DNA of 14,069 nt from the NCBI GenBank assembly GCA_902806215.1, contig CADCVT010000488.1, positions 1 through 14,069 on the forward strand, written 5' to 3'. The DNA comes from an uncultured Solirubrobacteraceae bacterium (GTDB lineage Bacteria > Actinomycetota > Thermoleophilia > Solirubrobacterales > Solirubrobacteraceae). Within the stretch, counting starts at the first letter, position 1; each line of letters begins with the position of its first letter. Both the position numbers and the translations under genes were made by a program. Of the stretch, positions 13,219 to 14,069 are shown piece after piece. Under the pieces are notes generated by a model, which had not been told where the DNA came from, did not search any database, and was given only the letters and a program-made list of their open reading frames with translations.

Positions 13219-13245
13219 TGGCGCTGCCCCGCTCGTGAGCCCGTT

Positions 13246-13257
13246 GGACAGATGTCC
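13246..13257. repeat. Inverted repeat GGACAGATGTCC between crotonase stop and flagellin leader
   Basis: A 5+5 bp perfect dyad around GA lies 4 nt beyond the crotonase stop (13262) and upstream of the flagellin riboswitch. It may be an operator for the flagellin promoter or part of a terminator hairpin for the crotonase message; it has no T-run. Confidence 0.3.
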
Positions 13258-13261
13258 GGTG

Positions 13262-14069
13262 CTACGTGGTGGGGGCGGCCGTCGCGGGCTCGGGGTCGGT
13301 GAACTCGCCGGGCTGCTTCGTGAAGCCGGCGGTCACGGCGGCGAGCTGGTTCGGCGTCCCGGCGAGGCCGACTTGGAGGTCGGTCTCGAGGAGCAGGCCC
13401 TCGTCGAGCGTGGCGGTCCAGCTCTCGTCGTAGAGCCGCTTGGCGGCGCGGACCGCGTCGGGCGAGCGCCCGGCGATCTCGGCTGCGAGCGCGCGGGCGG
13501 CCGCGAGCGGATCCTCGCTGACGCGGGTGACGAGCCCGAGCTCGGCGGCCTCCTCGCCGCTGACGACACGGCCCGTGTAGGTGAGCTCCTTCGCGACGTC
13601 GATCCGGGCCAGGCGCGTCAACGTGTTCGTGATCCCCATGTCGGGGACGAGGCCCCACTTGACCTCCATGACGCTGAGCTTGGCGTCGGGAGCGGCGATG
13701 CGGATGTCGGCGCCGAGCGCGATCTGCAGCCCGCCGCCGAAGCAGTTGCCGTGCACCGCGGCGATCACGGGGACCGGGAGGTCGAGCCAATCGGTGCAGG
13801 CACGCTGCGCGACGTTCGCGCGGCGCCCGTCACGGTCGAGCAGCGCGTCGAGGGAGATCGGACCGTTGAGGAACGACGCGACGTCGAGCCCGCTGCAGAA
13901 GCTCTTGCCGTCGCCGTGCAACACGACGGCGCGCACGCCGGGCGTGGCGGCGACCTCCTCGGCGGCGGCGAGGATCCCCTCGAACATCGCGAAGTCGAGG
14001 GCGTTGTGCTTGTCGGGACGGCTCAGGGTGACGACGGCGACGTGCTCGTCGACCTCGATGCGGACACGC
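13262..14069 (-). CDS. Crotonase-superfamily enoyl-CoA hydratase/isomerase-like enzyme (N-terminus just off window)
   Basis: At least 268 residues. RIEVDEHVAVVTLSRPDKHNAL at the window edge is the normal N-terminal strand, so probably only a few residues are missing. SFCSGLDVASF forms the first half of the oxyanion hole and HGNCFGGGLQIALGADIRIA the second. Of the two glutamates of enoyl-CoA hydratase, the one in GGGxE is Gln here (codon 13724-13726) while the one in MEVKWGLVPD is kept (codon 13664-13666). Hydration by the standard two-glutamate mechanism is therefore doubtful and an isomerase or other crotonase reaction is possible. It acts on an acyl-CoA in the cytoplasm, in keeping with the two other acyl-CoA enzymes in the window, but is not in an operon with them. 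Confidence 0.88.
   Translation of the reverse strand, partial: RVRIEVDEHVAVVTLSRPDKHNALDFAMFEGILAAAEEVAATPGVRAVVLHGDGKSFCSGLDVASFLNGPISLDALLDRDGRRANVAQRACTDWLDLPVPVIAAVHGNCFGGGLQIALGADIRIAAPDAKLSVMEVKWGLVPDMGITNTLTRLARIDVAKELTYTGRVVSGEEAAELGLVTRVSEDPLAAARALAAEIAGRSPDAVRAAKRLYDESWTATLDEGLLLETDLQVGLAGTPNQLAAVTAGFTKQPGEFTDPEPATAAPTT

Overview
The window is GC-rich throughout, with dense, short-gapped genes and strongly GC-biased third codon positions. Protein style (SoxR-type regulator, FrnE-like DsbA protein, EVE protein, many acyl-CoA enzymes, RTX protein) and promoter style suggest a high-GC actinobacterium, possibly Thermoleophilia/Solirubrobacterales. That placement is an inference from style only; there is no rRNA or other marker gene here.

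Layout, left to right. (1) Positions 1-1563 (-) hold an acyl-CoA oxidase-like flavoprotein that runs off the left edge. It is divergent from soxR (1684-2136, +), which is followed 13 nt later by an NAD-type short-chain dehydrogenase and then by a FrnE-like thiol oxidoreductase. A SoxR-box-like dyad (1633-1650) lies in the divergent region, suggesting a redox-responsive cluster. (2) An M24 metallopeptidase (-) is divergent from a RibD-C/DHFR-like reductase (+). (3) A two-gene minus-strand operon encodes an acyl-CoA dehydrogenase and a degenerate metallo-beta-lactamase-like protein. (4) A plus-strand run follows: alpha/beta hydrolase, secreted RTX-repeat protein (TTG start overlapping the hydrolase stop), two-helix membrane protein, and a decayed DsbA-like gene with two frame breaks. 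(5) Next come a coiled-coil protein (-), an SRPBCC protein (+) and an EVE-domain protein (+) with a possible 13-codon upstream ORF. (6) A flagellin (-) is preceded by a leader carrying a clear cyclic di-GMP-I (GEMM-I) riboswitch. (7) A crotonase-family gene (-) runs off the right edge.

The most notable element is the riboswitch in the ~200-nt leader of the flagellin. The sequence supports a circuit in which c-di-GMP directly controls flagellin mRNA. The flagellin is itself unusual: it has a single asparagine in 312 residues, a tiny central domain with a Pro-Ala-rich segment, a TTG start, and no other flagellar gene in view.

A second window-wide signal is that seven genes and one candidate short ORF have a TANNNT-like -10 element (one as TATAAA, one as TAGGGA) ending 6-10 nt before the start codon, with no visible Shine-Dalgarno sequence. 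This is the geometry of leaderless transcription. By contrast, the internal operon gene at 5579-6175 has a good GGAG. Two of the elements are built on the stop codon of the gene upstream.
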